Part shown: in pieces, positions 36,201 through 47,252 of the stretch
Layout: each line of letters starts with the position of its first letter
Numbering within the stretch: the first letter of the stretch is position 1
Assembly: GCA_033439265.1 (NCBI GenBank)
Contig: JAVTVX010000004.1
Coordinates: 16,567,701 to 16,631,700 of the forward strand
Source of the DNA: Dillenia suffruticosa
Lineage: Eukaryota > Streptophyta > Magnoliopsida > Dilleniales > Dilleniaceae
DNA length: 64,000 nt
Reading direction: 5' to 3'
Program-made: the position numbers and the translations under genes
Notes under the pieces: generated by a model
Told to the model about the DNA's origin: nothing
The model's input: only the letters and a program-made list of their open reading frames with translations
The model's database searches: none

Positions 36201-37740
36201 TCATTTCTCTTTGCTGGTATCCGAAGACGATGCACTTGCACTACTCCCAGAGGGCGATGTTGATGCTCCTTTGGTAAAATCTCGAATGTCAAACGGATTA
36301 TTCCTGTTAGGTGAACTGAATGAACCAAATGCCCTTGGAGGTGAACCAAATGATCCAAATCGACATAGAGTAAATGGGTTGCTCGAGGGTTGTGAAGGAG
36401 GAGGTGATGCTCCACTGGTTCCAGTTGCAGGATGAGAGGAAGATTGCGCACTCGGTCTCAAAGGAACTCCACCCGGTTGTGAATGATCTCTAATACAATA
36501 AATAAAATTAGTATTTACTTGCATCTCATTAATCATGTTCATCAAGTCAAGGGACATTTTTATATGCTGCTAGTGATTGTGTTGCTTGAATTTGGTGAAG
36601 TTATCTCTCATTTCTTCCATTTCTCTCCTATATCTTTCAAATTTCTTATCAAGACAGTCAATTTTATGATCAAGACGATCAACTCTCTGATCAAGACGGT
36701 CAACTTTCTCATCAACACTAGATATCTATGTTTTCATAGCATGCATCAATTCTAAAAGTTGGTCCCACCTTACATTCTCACCGGTCTCTTCATTCACATA
36801 ATGTTCTGGTTTTGGCTCGGCTTCCACATTCACTTCATCTATATTCATTTCCACATTCACTTCATCCGCATTCATTTCTATGCCCACTGTCTCACCCTCT
36901 CCCCTGTATTCTAAACCTCTTTTTTTTAGATTCATCCAAATACCATTCTCATAAATCCAATAAGCTCGCGCCAACGTTTTATGATTTATACAATTTTTAA
37001 AACTTAATTTGAAATTTATTTCATTCCTCATACTTATTCCTTCGGTTCTTAAAATACCTCTCACAACACTACAAAATGATAAATTTGAATTTGATTCTCT
37101 TATGGATATCATAAAATAGGGAAGTAAGAAATGCAAACCAGGATTTTGTTTTTCAATAATACGTGATATTAGCCAAAAATCTTCTCGAGTAATGGATGTA
37201 TAATTACCTCCGCGTGGCTTAATGACATGTACTATTAATAAATGAAGAATTCTTTCATGCAAATTTAAATCTGATGCATTTTTACTAAAACTCTCTAAAC
37301 TATTATTATTAAAAACAATTTATGCATCCATTAACACATCACTTTTCAAATATGGAGCGCATTCTTCATAATCCACCCATGAAAGATCATACTCTGTATA
37401 TATTATTTTGGGTTAACTTCAATTTTTTTCCATCAAAATAGGTTTGAAAACAACACGAATTAATTTCACCATCAATATCAATAAAATACTCACTATTATT
37501 TTTTTTCATATTATTATAAAAAATTTTCACAACGTGTTCATAAATTTTTTTTGGATTGAGAATCCAACGATGACATATTTCTTTTAAAAAACTTCCGTAC
37601 TTAAAATCTATACTCTCCAAAAATTCTCAATCTATTAAATGACTAACACAAATATTCCGATCAGAAAACACTTGATCAAATTCTTTGCTTCTTTTAAGAG
37701 ATGGAAACTCCCTTATATTATATTGCTCCGATTCCCTCAT
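36201..37740 (-). pseudogene. CACTA accessory protein resembling 'putative plant transposon protein', with coiled coil and Ser/Pro-rich tail
   Basis: On the minus strand a frame from an ATG at 37740 (MRESEQYNIREFPSLKRSK) is broken by a stop near 37626, a frameshift near 37405 and a stop near 37300. It then continues to 36726 and, through two TAGs, to 36201. The N-terminal half (blocks such as RILHLLIVHVIKPRGG and EDFWLISRII) fits the fold described for Pfam 'putative plant transposon protein' domains, from memory. After residues rich in E/N comes a heptad coiled coil (VDRLDQRVDRLDHKID, about 36690-36640) and a Ser/Pro/Gly-rich tail. No biochemical role is known to me. It is not part of the minimal CACTA gene set. 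Confidence 0.65.
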
Positions 37741-39083
37741 AATTTATTTTCCTTTCCAAGATCCCATTTCTTTTTGAGTGAAATGTGAAAAGTGAGAAGG
37801 GTAAGAAGATGAAGGAGAAGAGGCATGAGAAAACAACAAGAACAAGTTTAGAGTGAGAGTTTGATGATGATAGTGAGAGAAGGATAATTGTTATATGTGT
37901 GTTATATGTGTGAGTGAGTGAGAGAGATAGTGTGAAAAAAGTGTTGTCGGCAAGAAATTTCCAAATAATAATACTATGCTAATAATACTATGCAATGAAG
38001 GTTTATTATTGTTTTTTTGTTTCTTTTTGAGAGAGGTCAAGATTTGCTTGGAGCAATTTTTTTTTCTTTTGTTTGTTTTGTAAATGGTCAAGACAATGGT
38101 TCAGAGTTCAGAATGCAACTTGTTTTTTTTTTTTGTTTTTTCTTTTGGATATTATGGGTTTGCATATGCCGAGCTCACATGTGAACACTAAATGAATGAA
38201 TATGAATAGTTTTTTTGTTGTCCAAATATGTACCTAGCTATAGATTAGGTTTTTGTTTGCATATGGCATGCAAGTGAGAACTTCCGTTTTTGTTTGCATA
38301 TGGCATGCATACAAGTAAACTTCCTATAGATTAGGTTTTTGTTTGCATATGGCATGCAAGTAAACTTCATAGGTAAATGTAAATGAATAGGCTTTTTGCG
38401 GACATTTGCGGACATATGTGCAGAGGTGTAGAGTGCATTCAAGATAAATAATAAAAATTCCACACAACTTCATTAACATGCCATAAATAATATATATATA
38501 TATATATATATATACACCATATATAATATATATAAGAATATAGAATATATATATACAATTTTTTGGTTTATCCTTAGATTACTAATAATACATTTTTTAA
38601 ATTAATAATTAAATTATTATCCTCTTTCATTATTATTATTATTAATTTTATGTAATTAGATTTATATCTATATTTAATTAATTTATAATGTAGAATTATT
38701 TTATAATCTCATTCATTATTTTATATTGAATTCCTAGGGTATTATATAATTATATATATATATAAGTCGTAAATAGTACGTAGTAGTAAGTAATAGTAGG
38801 TCTATATAAGTAGTAAATAGTATATAGTAAGTAATAGTAGGTAGTCAATAGTATGTAATAAGTAATAGTAGTAAGCTGTAGTAACTATGTAGTAAATAAG
38901 CAGTTGGTAAAGCTAGTAAGAAGCAATAGTAATATTTTATTTTTTTGAAAATTTTAAGAAAGAAGAAAGAAGAAGAAAAAAGAAGAAAAGAAGAAAAGAA
39001 GAACCGGTTGCTTCGTGCTGTGATTGAGAAGAAGATTTCCACTCTTGGTAGATTTGAAAAGAAAATCAAAAAACAAAGGAAAA
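37741..39083. other. AT-rich spacer with microsatellites and short tandem repeats
   Basis: Three copies of TTTTGTTTGCATATGGCATG at about 38250, 38287 and 38337; a (TA)n run at 38489-38513; an inverted AGTAATAGTAGG-type cluster at 38770-38930; and an AAGAAG purine run at 38955-39003. No gene is evident. Confidence 0.7.
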
Positions 39084-42000
39084 ATGAAAGATACATTTAA
39101 CACGAGCAAGGAGGCATCCAAGGAGGCATCCGAGAAAAGGTGAGTCAGGTTTTACTTTTAGGTTAATTATGTTATAATTTTAATTAGTTCTTACTAATTT
39201 TTTTTTTAATTTTTTTAATTTATATTAGTTTATTTTTATGTGATTTATGATTTTAAATGTAAACAAATTTTTAATTTAAATTAATTTTGAATTTCTTTTG
39301 CATCGAAAGGAGTCCAAGAAGAAAATCACATGGCACTTGCTTCCAATAACTGTTAGTTATTATTATTATTATTATTATTATTTATATTTTGAATTGAATA
39401 AAGTTTTTATTGCAAGTTAATGTGATTTTTTTAATAGACATGGGAGGAGGAGGAAAGCGACAAGTATGAAACAACATTGATTGATAGAAGGGTAAAGACT
39501 GGTACAAGGGTAAAGAACACTAAACCGATTCAAATGAGGTGCTCTCCTAAGCAAGTAAAAGAATTATTTTCTACCTTTAGCGATGATATGAAAGTTGTAG
39601 TTAATATGGGATTCGGTAACCTTTTGAAACTTAGTTGTGATACACTAAGTCAAAAATTATGTGAAGAATTGATAATGAGGTTTGAACCTACGGAAAAACA
39701 TTTTTCTATCAGTTTAAACTAGAATTTTAAGCTGACAGTCGAAGATGTGGACCGAATTTTAGGAATCCCTTATAAAGGACGAGATGTTTTGGATTGTTCA
39801 TTTACTGTATCCTTGGAGATGAGAAAAAACTTTTCAAAACTTAAGCATAATCAATTAAAACAATATATGCAAGAGACGCAGATGGAAGATGCCTCCTCCT
39901 CTCTGAAGTTTAGACAATACTTTCTTTTATTTCTACTTGGATGTTTTTTATGTGCCACAACAAATGTTTACCCTACTTCAAGACACCTTAGTGTTACTAT
40001 TGATATGGAGAATGCTGACCAATACAATTGAGCTAAATTTATCTTACAATGGTTAGCTGATGAAATCTATCAATTCAAAGGTGTTATAAATAATGGAAGA
40101 GAGGAGGAAGAGAGGAAGAGAGGAAGAGAGGAAGAGAGGAAGAAAACAGGAATCAATAGTTGTTTATTTTTACTTATGGTAAGTTTTTAATATAATTTAA
40201 TTCATTTTTTATAAATATTATAATTTGGTATTAATAAATATATCCAAAATAATATTGGTCTTGTGCACACAGATTTTTTATTTTGAGAATGTAAAAGTTG
40301 GTGATTTAGGAGGACAAATAACAAAACAACCTATTCAGTATTGGACGACAAATCGTGTAAATCGAAGAATGGGATTCGAGCATAGAAATGTAAGTTAAGT
40401 TTTTATTGTATTGTATGATTTAAGTTGTTTATATTTGTTTAGAATCGTATGTAATTTGAGTTTCACTATAGGGTTTATTGTCCAATGTAAAAAGATTTGT
40501 TGCAAAATCTATTGAAACGGCTAAAACAGTTGGAGAAAAAATAAAAAAGGTAAAATTACAAACATTACTATCTCACCGCAGTGTAGTTACTTACCAATGA
40601 CTTACTCTGTGATCTCAATTTTGTAGAAAATTGATATAAAACAGGAAATTAAAAATTTTTTGAAGGAGTCAATTTGAATTCGGTCTGATTTCTTGCGCAA
40701 ACTCTCTGAATATGATGATGAGCAAGAAGAGGAGGAAGAAGACGAAACAAAGGGTAAGGACAGTCATTTTAATGAGGACCAACAGCAGAAAGGCCAAGAT
40801 TTGGAGGATAGTTTGGAGAATAAAAGGTATGAGGATAAAGGGTCGGAGCTTGAGGAGCCTAAAGATGAACTATGATCTGATGATGTTGAATTATATAGAG
40901 TTGTGAATACATTAACTGAAATGAAGGATAAGGATACAACACTTTCTACAATTTCTAACTTTCCCTTTCCCTTTGCTAACCCTAAGATTTTTTCGGATGA
41001 AGAAAAAAATATTTGGCTTTTTTATGGACGAAAAGTCATGAAAAATAATGACAGGTAAGTGTGTTATAATCATTCTCATTTGATTATTATTGTGATATAT
41101 ATTACTAAATCTATTTTTTTTTTACAATTGATAGAACAATTTTATATAATATTGATGGATACTACATGAGTTGGAGCAATAGTTATGAATTGGTACCACC
41201 TCATTGGATTAGGACGTTGGTATGAATTTATCAATTTTTTCTTTCTATTATGATCAGATAATTATGATTAAAATTATATAATATTATGTTTGTAGACTAT
41301 GGATTGCTATATACGTTTACTTAACATCACCTACTGCACTTTCTCCATATGTGTTTTGCCATTATGGTTTTCTATAAGTATTTTTCTGTTTTCATCTTCT
41401 TTGATATATTCTTAATCTTTCCTCAACACCTAAGTGTCAATTGCCAAGACCACTTATTATATTCATATACGCATAATACTCCTTGCATTATTTTCTTTTC
41501 TCACATATGCACAGTCTAATCATAGTTTTCTCATGTAGATGTTATGGTTTCTAATGTAGATGTCTGTCATTTCTACTTGTGACAATCAAAATAACTGGAA
41601 TATTTCGATGGTCGATAGTTGTTTGTCTGAGGAAATACTTGGATTCGACTATCGATTGTGTAACCTAGTGAGTACTTTAACATTAGACACTATTATATAT
41701 TTCTGTTAATAAGGTATATATTACTATATTAATTTTTTTCATGTTTTCATCCCTGGTCTGTTCAAGGAACATTGGTTTTGTTTTGCTTTACACAATCAAA
41801 TGATGTACTACCTAGACTTTGGTTATAGAGGTCATGAAGATATTAACTTCCAAACTTTCATGATAATTATTACTTAATATATTAAAATATCAAATTTTAT
41901 TCAATTATAAACTATAATATTTTCCTTAATTTTCAAAAAAATTGTATTGAAAGGATTTATAAAAATTCTCTCCATATTTCCAACATTGTTCGTGTTGAAG

Positions 42001-42410
42001 TTCCACAACAGTCTAACACGTAAGTTAGATACAATTTACTACATAATTTTGATTTTATGATAATGCATACCTAAAATAATTTTTATATATCAGAAATGAT
42101 TGCGAAATATTTGTTATGAGATTTTTGGAAATATGGGAACCGGGAATGTTTTTAAGTACACCAAGCCAAGAAGTATGTTCTTTCACACCTTATTTCAATT
42201 TTGTATTGTATTTGGATTAAAATTATTAATTGTTTCATTTTATGAAATGTAGAATCTTAATTTCTTAAGGAAAGAATATTATCTCAAACTTTTAATATCT
42301 GATCATAATACGGTTCGCGCAGAGATGATATCCAACATGAGGATAAACATTGAGAAAACAAAGAATATCAAGTTTGAAGGAATTCAGACAAAAGAGCAGA
42401 GAAAAAATTA
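39084..42410 (+). pseudogene. Multi-exon Ulp1-like (peptidase C48) gene carried by the CACTA element
   Basis: Plus strand, opposite to the transposase genes. A plausible ATG is at 39084 (MKDTFNTSKEASKEASEK), followed by GT-AG introns. An exon from 39438 has the plant N-terminal module (MRCSPKQVKEL, MGFGNLLKL, LTVEDVDRILGIP). An acidic linker is at 40690-40870. The protease core lies on three exons: EHWFCFALHNQMMYYLDFG (about 41767-41823), VPQQSNT (about 41998-42018) and NDCEIFVMRFLEIWEPG (from 42092). His (HW), Asp (LDF), Gln (QQS) and Cys (DC) match the C48 catalytic set used to cleave SUMO-type conjugates. Stops at 39720, 40029, about 40675 and about 40873 break the upstream exons. Exon borders are inferred. 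It was probably captured from a host gene or inherited from another transposon. Confidence 0.78.
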
Positions 42411-43570
42411 GAGAAAAGGAAAAAGAAAATTTGTTACAAAATTGTAAAATTTTTTTATAAAAACTCATTATAAATCCAATTTTTCTCTTCTTAGTAATAA
42501 ATTTACTATATTTTATAGTTATTGACTAATTATCACTTACTTATCTACCACTTATTACCACTTACTTTGCTTACTTACTTACCTATGGTTACATCACTCA
42601 AAATCAACTTTTAAATCATAATTTATCACCATTATTATTACTTATTACTTATTATTATTACTTATTACTCATTTCATTGGAACTTCAAATTTTTTCTCTA
42701 TTATTGTTTGTTTGTATAAATAAAACAAATTTTTCTAGCAAAATTTTTTTATATTACATTTTATTTGTATTTTTTTCATTTGGTTATTTGTTTTTTATTA
42801 TTTCTAATCACCTCCCACCCTTTTTTCGTATCTTTTTCTTATTCAACTTTTCATGATTTTCGTTATTTATAATTGATTACAACAATATATATTTTTTAGA
42901 TGATTTTGTATTAAATATATAGATTTTTTACTATTTTAATTAATTTATTTATGAAATAGTATATATAAATTCTATTTGTTACCACTTGTTTGTTTGCTGA
43001 ATTTGAAATAAAATGATAAAATTTTTTAGTGGTTGTCTAAAATTAATTAATTGTTTTTGGTAAAAAAATAATTAAATTGGAATAAATAAACAAAAATTTT
43101 AGCATTAAAAAAAAAGAAATTTGATTAAATTAGAAAATTGATTTTTATAGAATATTAAAGATTTTATGGTGGAGTTATCATTTATGTTAAAAAGTTAAAT
43201 TTGTAAATTAAATAACTGTTATTTTTTTTAGAATTTAAATAAAATTATATAATATTGATAATTAATGTATTATCATCATTCCACCAATATATTTCTCTCA
43301 TTCTTCCATTTTGTAATAGTGGAAAAAAAAGGAATAAAAAAACTTGTAATAGTGAAAAAAAGGAATAAAAAAACAGTAAAAAAACAGAAAGTATAAAAAA
43401 AAAAAGGAAAAAGAAAAAGAAGAAGAAACAAAAAAAAAATTAAAAAAAAAAAGGGAATGGTGAAGGGTAAAAAAAAAGTAAAAAAAAAAGCAAAAAGATA
43501 AATATGTGAAAAAAAGAAGTAAAAAATAAAGAAAGAAGAAACCAAAAAATAAAAAAATAAAAAAAAACAG
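42411..43570. other. AT-rich spacer with TTACCACTT motifs and A-rich tract
   Basis: TTATTACCACTT/ACTTATTA phrases cluster at 42525-42690. Positions 43320-43570 form an A-rich, G-interrupted tract whose reverse strand gives a spurious Phe-rich frame. No gene is seen. Confidence 0.7.
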
Positions 43571-43574
43571 AACA

Positions 43575-43760
43575 GTAATGCCCCGCCGTTGCAACCGTCC
43601 CCTACGTGGTTGCAAGCGCTCGCGGGGCTTAGGAATTCACGCGCTTGCGCAGTTGAAAGCGAGGGGCACTCGAATGCAACCACGTGCAGGAGCACTGGCA
43701 TGCCCTAGCGAGCACAGTTGCAGCTACGGGGCACGCCCATGCCCCACACGAAAAAAAGGA
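43575..43760 (+). repeat. GC-rich hairpin-forming island 2
   Basis: The island has GGTTGCAAGCGC, GCAACCACGTGC, GGCATGCCC and GGGGCACGCCCATGCC, again in both orientations. It shares GCAGTTGAAA and GCATGCCC with island 1 (35700-35995), so the two are probably related. They bracket both accessory genes. Confidence 0.7.
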
Positions 43761-44775
43761 AAAAAGGCGCCCCTTGAAAAAGGCAACATCGAGGTTCGAA
43801 TCCATTCTCTCCTTTCGACGCTTCTCATGTTAACCACTTGCCACGTGGCCTTTTTCCCCTTTTTTTTTTAGTCTCTACCTTTCCCGCATTTCATTTTTTA
43901 TTCTTTTTTCTCTCAACCTTCCACACTTTTTCTATTTTTCTTATTTCTTTTTTTTCTATACAAAAATATTTAAATTTTTTAAATTGTTAATATAAGAGAA
44001 TTTAAATTAATATTAACTAACATATATTCTCCAATAATTTATAATTTATAATAATATATACAGTAATATTATTAGAAAATAGTATATTGTGTATCTCAAA
44101 ATAATTCTAATAATTTATAATTTATAATAATATATACAGTAATATTATTAGAAAATGGTAATTCTAATTTTTTTTATAAATTTTTTATACTCACAAAGTT
44201 ATCACAAGTTATTACCACTACTTATCACAAGTTATAACATCTTACCATTTGTTTCTATTACTTATTATCACGAGTTATACCAGACTTATACCATATTATA
44301 ACATCTTACCACTAGGTTACCATTAGGTTACCATTGCTTATCATAAGTTATAACTTATAACTTATTACAATACACATTATAAATTACCCCTTTTACATTA
44401 ACTCTAAAATTTTACTGTTCCTAAAAATTATATAAATATATATAGACTAAAACCATTATAATTGTATATATCATTTACAATTATCATTTATACAGACGGT
44501 ATGGTTAAATAGATCCAGTAGGCCCTAAAGAAGAGTCAGATTATTTTCAAATCGTCTCTAAAAATATTATATTTACCGATGACAAATGATAGACATCAGA
44601 AATTGAATATCATTTTTACTGACGGCTGCGTTAATTTTACTTATGGTTCATAAACTTTTCTCTGCGTTATAATTTAAACCGTTGAAATATGTGTTTATTT
44701 TCCTATGGTTTTGTAAAAAAATGTCGGCATAAGCAAGAAAAAACCATTGTTAAAGATTACTGACAATAAAAGTTA

Positions 44776-44805
44776 CCGTTAGTATAAGGATTTAATTTTG
44801 TAGTG
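44776..44805 (-). repeat. Right terminal inverted repeat of the CACTA element
   Basis: Its reverse complement starts CACTACAAAATTAAATCC and is followed by AAA, then by copia RT sequence in frame with that left of 25692. Confidence 0.9.
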
Positions 44806-45442
44806 AAAAGATGTAGATGAAAAATTCTATAGAAGTATGATAAGATCTCTATTATATCTAACCACTTCATGACCGGATATTTTATATAATGTGCGTATGT
44901 GTGCTAGATTTCAAAGTAAGCCTAAAGTATCTCATTTAAAAGCTACTAAGAAAATTTTAAAATATGTAGCAAGTTCTTATAATTTAGGAATTTGGTATCT
45001 AAGAAATTCAAATTTTGAATTAATTGGATATTCAGATGCTGACTATGCCATATATAAAATTGATCGAAAAAATATTTCAGGTACTTGTCAATTTTTAGGA
45101 AATAGAATTGTGAGTTGGGTTTCCAAAAAGTAAAATTCAGTTGCTTTATCCACAGCCAAGTTAGAATATATGTCAATAAGAAATTGTTGTACTCAAATTT
45201 TATGGTTGAAATAACAATTAAGAGATTATGGACTAGATTATAAAAATATTTTGATAAAATATGATAATACAAGTGTTATATGTCTAACAAAAATTCCTAT
45301 AAATCATTCTAAATCTAAACATATAGAAGTTAGATATCATTTTATAAGAGATCATGTTTTAAATGGAGATATTGTTCTAGAACATGTTTATACAAAAAAT
45401 CAATTAGCAGATATTTTCACAAAACCTCTAGATAGAAAATGA
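44806..45442 (+). pseudogene. Copia pol remnant, part 2 (end of RT, RNase H)
   Basis: It continues the RT frame broken at 25691: DEKFYRSMIRSLLYLTTSRP with one shift, then HLKATKKILKYV and LIGYSDADYA (RNase H), KHIEVRYHFIRDHV, and the terminal LADIFTKPLDRK. A TAA interrupts at 45131. These are standard copia RNase H landmarks. Confidence 0.88.
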
Positions 45443-45624
45443 TTTGAAATTATTAGAAATAAGATTGGAGTATGCTTTCCTTTTTAAAGGAAGAGAATGA
45501 AAGTCTTATAGAAGTAAAGATAGAAGCATAATAAAAAAAAAAAAACTTATTTTCTCAACAAACAGAACCTTCCTCCCGCGAAAACCCTAGAACCAAAATC
45601 TCAAAATTTCTCTCCAAATCTGAG

Positions 45625-46804
45625 ATGGCTCATAAAAAATCTCAACGTTTAGTTAACAAATCTCATGCGATTACTAGTCATTCTTCTGAATCTCTTGTTA
45701 ATTTGGTAAATGGAAGTTCTTCTGAGAGTGACGATCCATCCTTACACTCTCTATCTCCTAAAAATTCCTTATCTCCAGAAAATCTTCATCTTCCGAAGAT
45801 TCTTCATCTCAAGAAATAGAGATTCCTTCAATGGTTAAATCATCTAGGATTAAAATCACTTCAATAAGCAAGCATGCTTTAAAGGTAAATGTTCTTCCTT
45901 CAAGAATTTTGGATTTTGAATTTTTTGAAAAGAATGTATTAGAAATTTGAAGGCTTCTTGATAGAATTGATTGTGTTAGTTTATATACTGATTCACAAAC
46001 ATGCTGGAAGCAGATAACTTTTGATTTCTACAACAATTTAGACACTATAAATGCAGACAAATTGATATCAAAGATTGACAATCATCTGGTTAACATAACT
46101 AAAAATGATATATCTGCTTGCTTAAGACTAAAAAGGACTGTAAATTTTTCTTTATCAAATCTAAACAAGAAAGAATTGTATGATCTATTTGGTGGTAAAG
46201 ATGGTGTAGAAAACAAATACCTGTACTAGTTAGATTTTCCTTTGTTAGTTAAAATCATTCACAAAGTTGTTGCTCTATGCATTACTCCAAGTAATGGAAG
46301 TATGACTACTGTGACTATTTAAGATGACAAGATTATTGCTGTAATGATTTTGGATAAAGAATTAAACTTAGTTGACATTTTTATTTCTCACATTTGAAGG
46401 AATGTGAATATGAGGCCTTATAGTAATGTGTTGAAGAATTTTTTGGAGTACAAAGGCTTTGATTTCTCTGAACTTAAAGGAGTAACTGAGAATGTTCTTA
46501 CACTTGGTGATATTTGCATTAATCATATGGGCATGGCCATATCTGATGACAAAGTTTGGAAACATAGAGATGGAAAAGTTTGGCGAGCAAATCTAGATGA
46601 AACAGATAGAGTAGAAGCTGACTTTAGACAGAACATGAATGAACAAACAAATTCTGAATTACCCAGATCCAGACCTAAAATGGGAGAATTTTCTAGGAAA
46701 AGAAGGAAGACAACTACACATTTTGTACATCATTCCTCAGACAAACCAGAATGGGTTAGTAGACTAGAAGGTAGAATCAATATCTTAGAAGGAAAGGTAG
46801 ATTA
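45625..46804 (+). pseudogene. Extra ORF after pol of the Sirevirus-like copia element, with C-terminal coiled coil
   Basis: It opens MAHKKSQRLVNKSHAITSHS at 45625, 180 bp after pol, with a Ser-rich N-terminus. It continues through stops or shifts at about 45817, 45950, 46229 and 46320 to the intact stretch 46404-46804. Middle blocks include LVKIIHKVVALCITP and IIAVMILDKELNLVDIF. The end has a heptad-like stretch (WVSRLEGRINILEGKVD). Sireviruses often carry such a post-pol ORF, sometimes called envelope-like; I see no convincing membrane anchor here. The middle part resembles the CACTA accessory protein at 36201-37740. Confidence 0.65.
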
Positions 46805-47024
46805 ATGTATGAATCTACTACAGACAGTGCATAAAGCCCTATTTGTTCTGCTTGAAAAATTTTCAAATGTCTAGGTATATTTCTAAATGCAGGACAACTG
46901 TGTTATTTCTAAATTTTTGAATCTTATTTTTCATTATCTTTCATTTCCCTTAATGAAAATTGCACTTTCCTTCCTCATAAATGTCTTATTTATCTTCTGT
47001 TGCTGTTTGTTTTTACTGAAACAA

Positions 47025-47252
47025 AAAGGGAGAGATATAAAATAAAATGCACAAATGTATTAAGGGGGAGATGACTGATTTTATGTGTTATTTATGCTCA
47101 TATGTTCACTTTTTATGAATTAAGGGGGAGAATGGAGAGATGTAATATGATTGCATATCATATTATGCTGAATGTAATGATCGCATATTGTACTGTGAGC
47201 ATATAATTCTTCATTTTATTTAAGGCTTTGTTGTCATAAACAAATGTGAGAT
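47025..47252 (+). promoter_or_regulatory. Repeated polypurine tracts of the Sirevirus-like element
   Basis: AAAAAGGGAGAGAT (about 47025), TTAAGGGGGAGATG (about 47070) and TTAAGGGGGAGAATGG (about 47122) are three purine tracts before the LTR; the tract touching the LTR is decayed (ATGTGAGAT). Multiple polypurine tracts are a known Sirevirus feature. Confidence 0.7.

Larger units (their letters stand above)
25692..44805. mobile_element. CACTA (En/Spm) DNA transposon, 19.1 kb, with extra captured genes
   Basis: The ends are CACTACAAAATAAATGC (25692 on) and, in inverse orientation, CACTACAAAATTAAATCC (44805 back). The copia RT frame continues on both sides (…LDKKENT before, DEKFYRSMIRSLLYLTT after), which proves the insertion borders. 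Contents: TNPA-like and TNP2-like genes on the minus strand, subterminal repeats, a 189-bp-type satellite, two GC-rich islands, a minus-strand accessory pseudogene (36201-37740) and a plus-strand Ulp1-like pseudogene (39084-42410). The size is large for the family because of these extra modules. Both transposase genes carry breaks, so the copy is unlikely to be autonomous. Confidence 0.93.

Noticed and set aside
36175-36435. Plus-strand 86-codon frame
   Set aside because: It is antisense to the Ser/Pro-rich tail of the CACTA accessory pseudogene, which has family resemblance on the other strand.
43276-43701. Phe-rich open frames on the minus strand
   Set aside because: They come from the A-rich tract at 43320-43570 read in reverse; low-complexity composition, no family resemblance.
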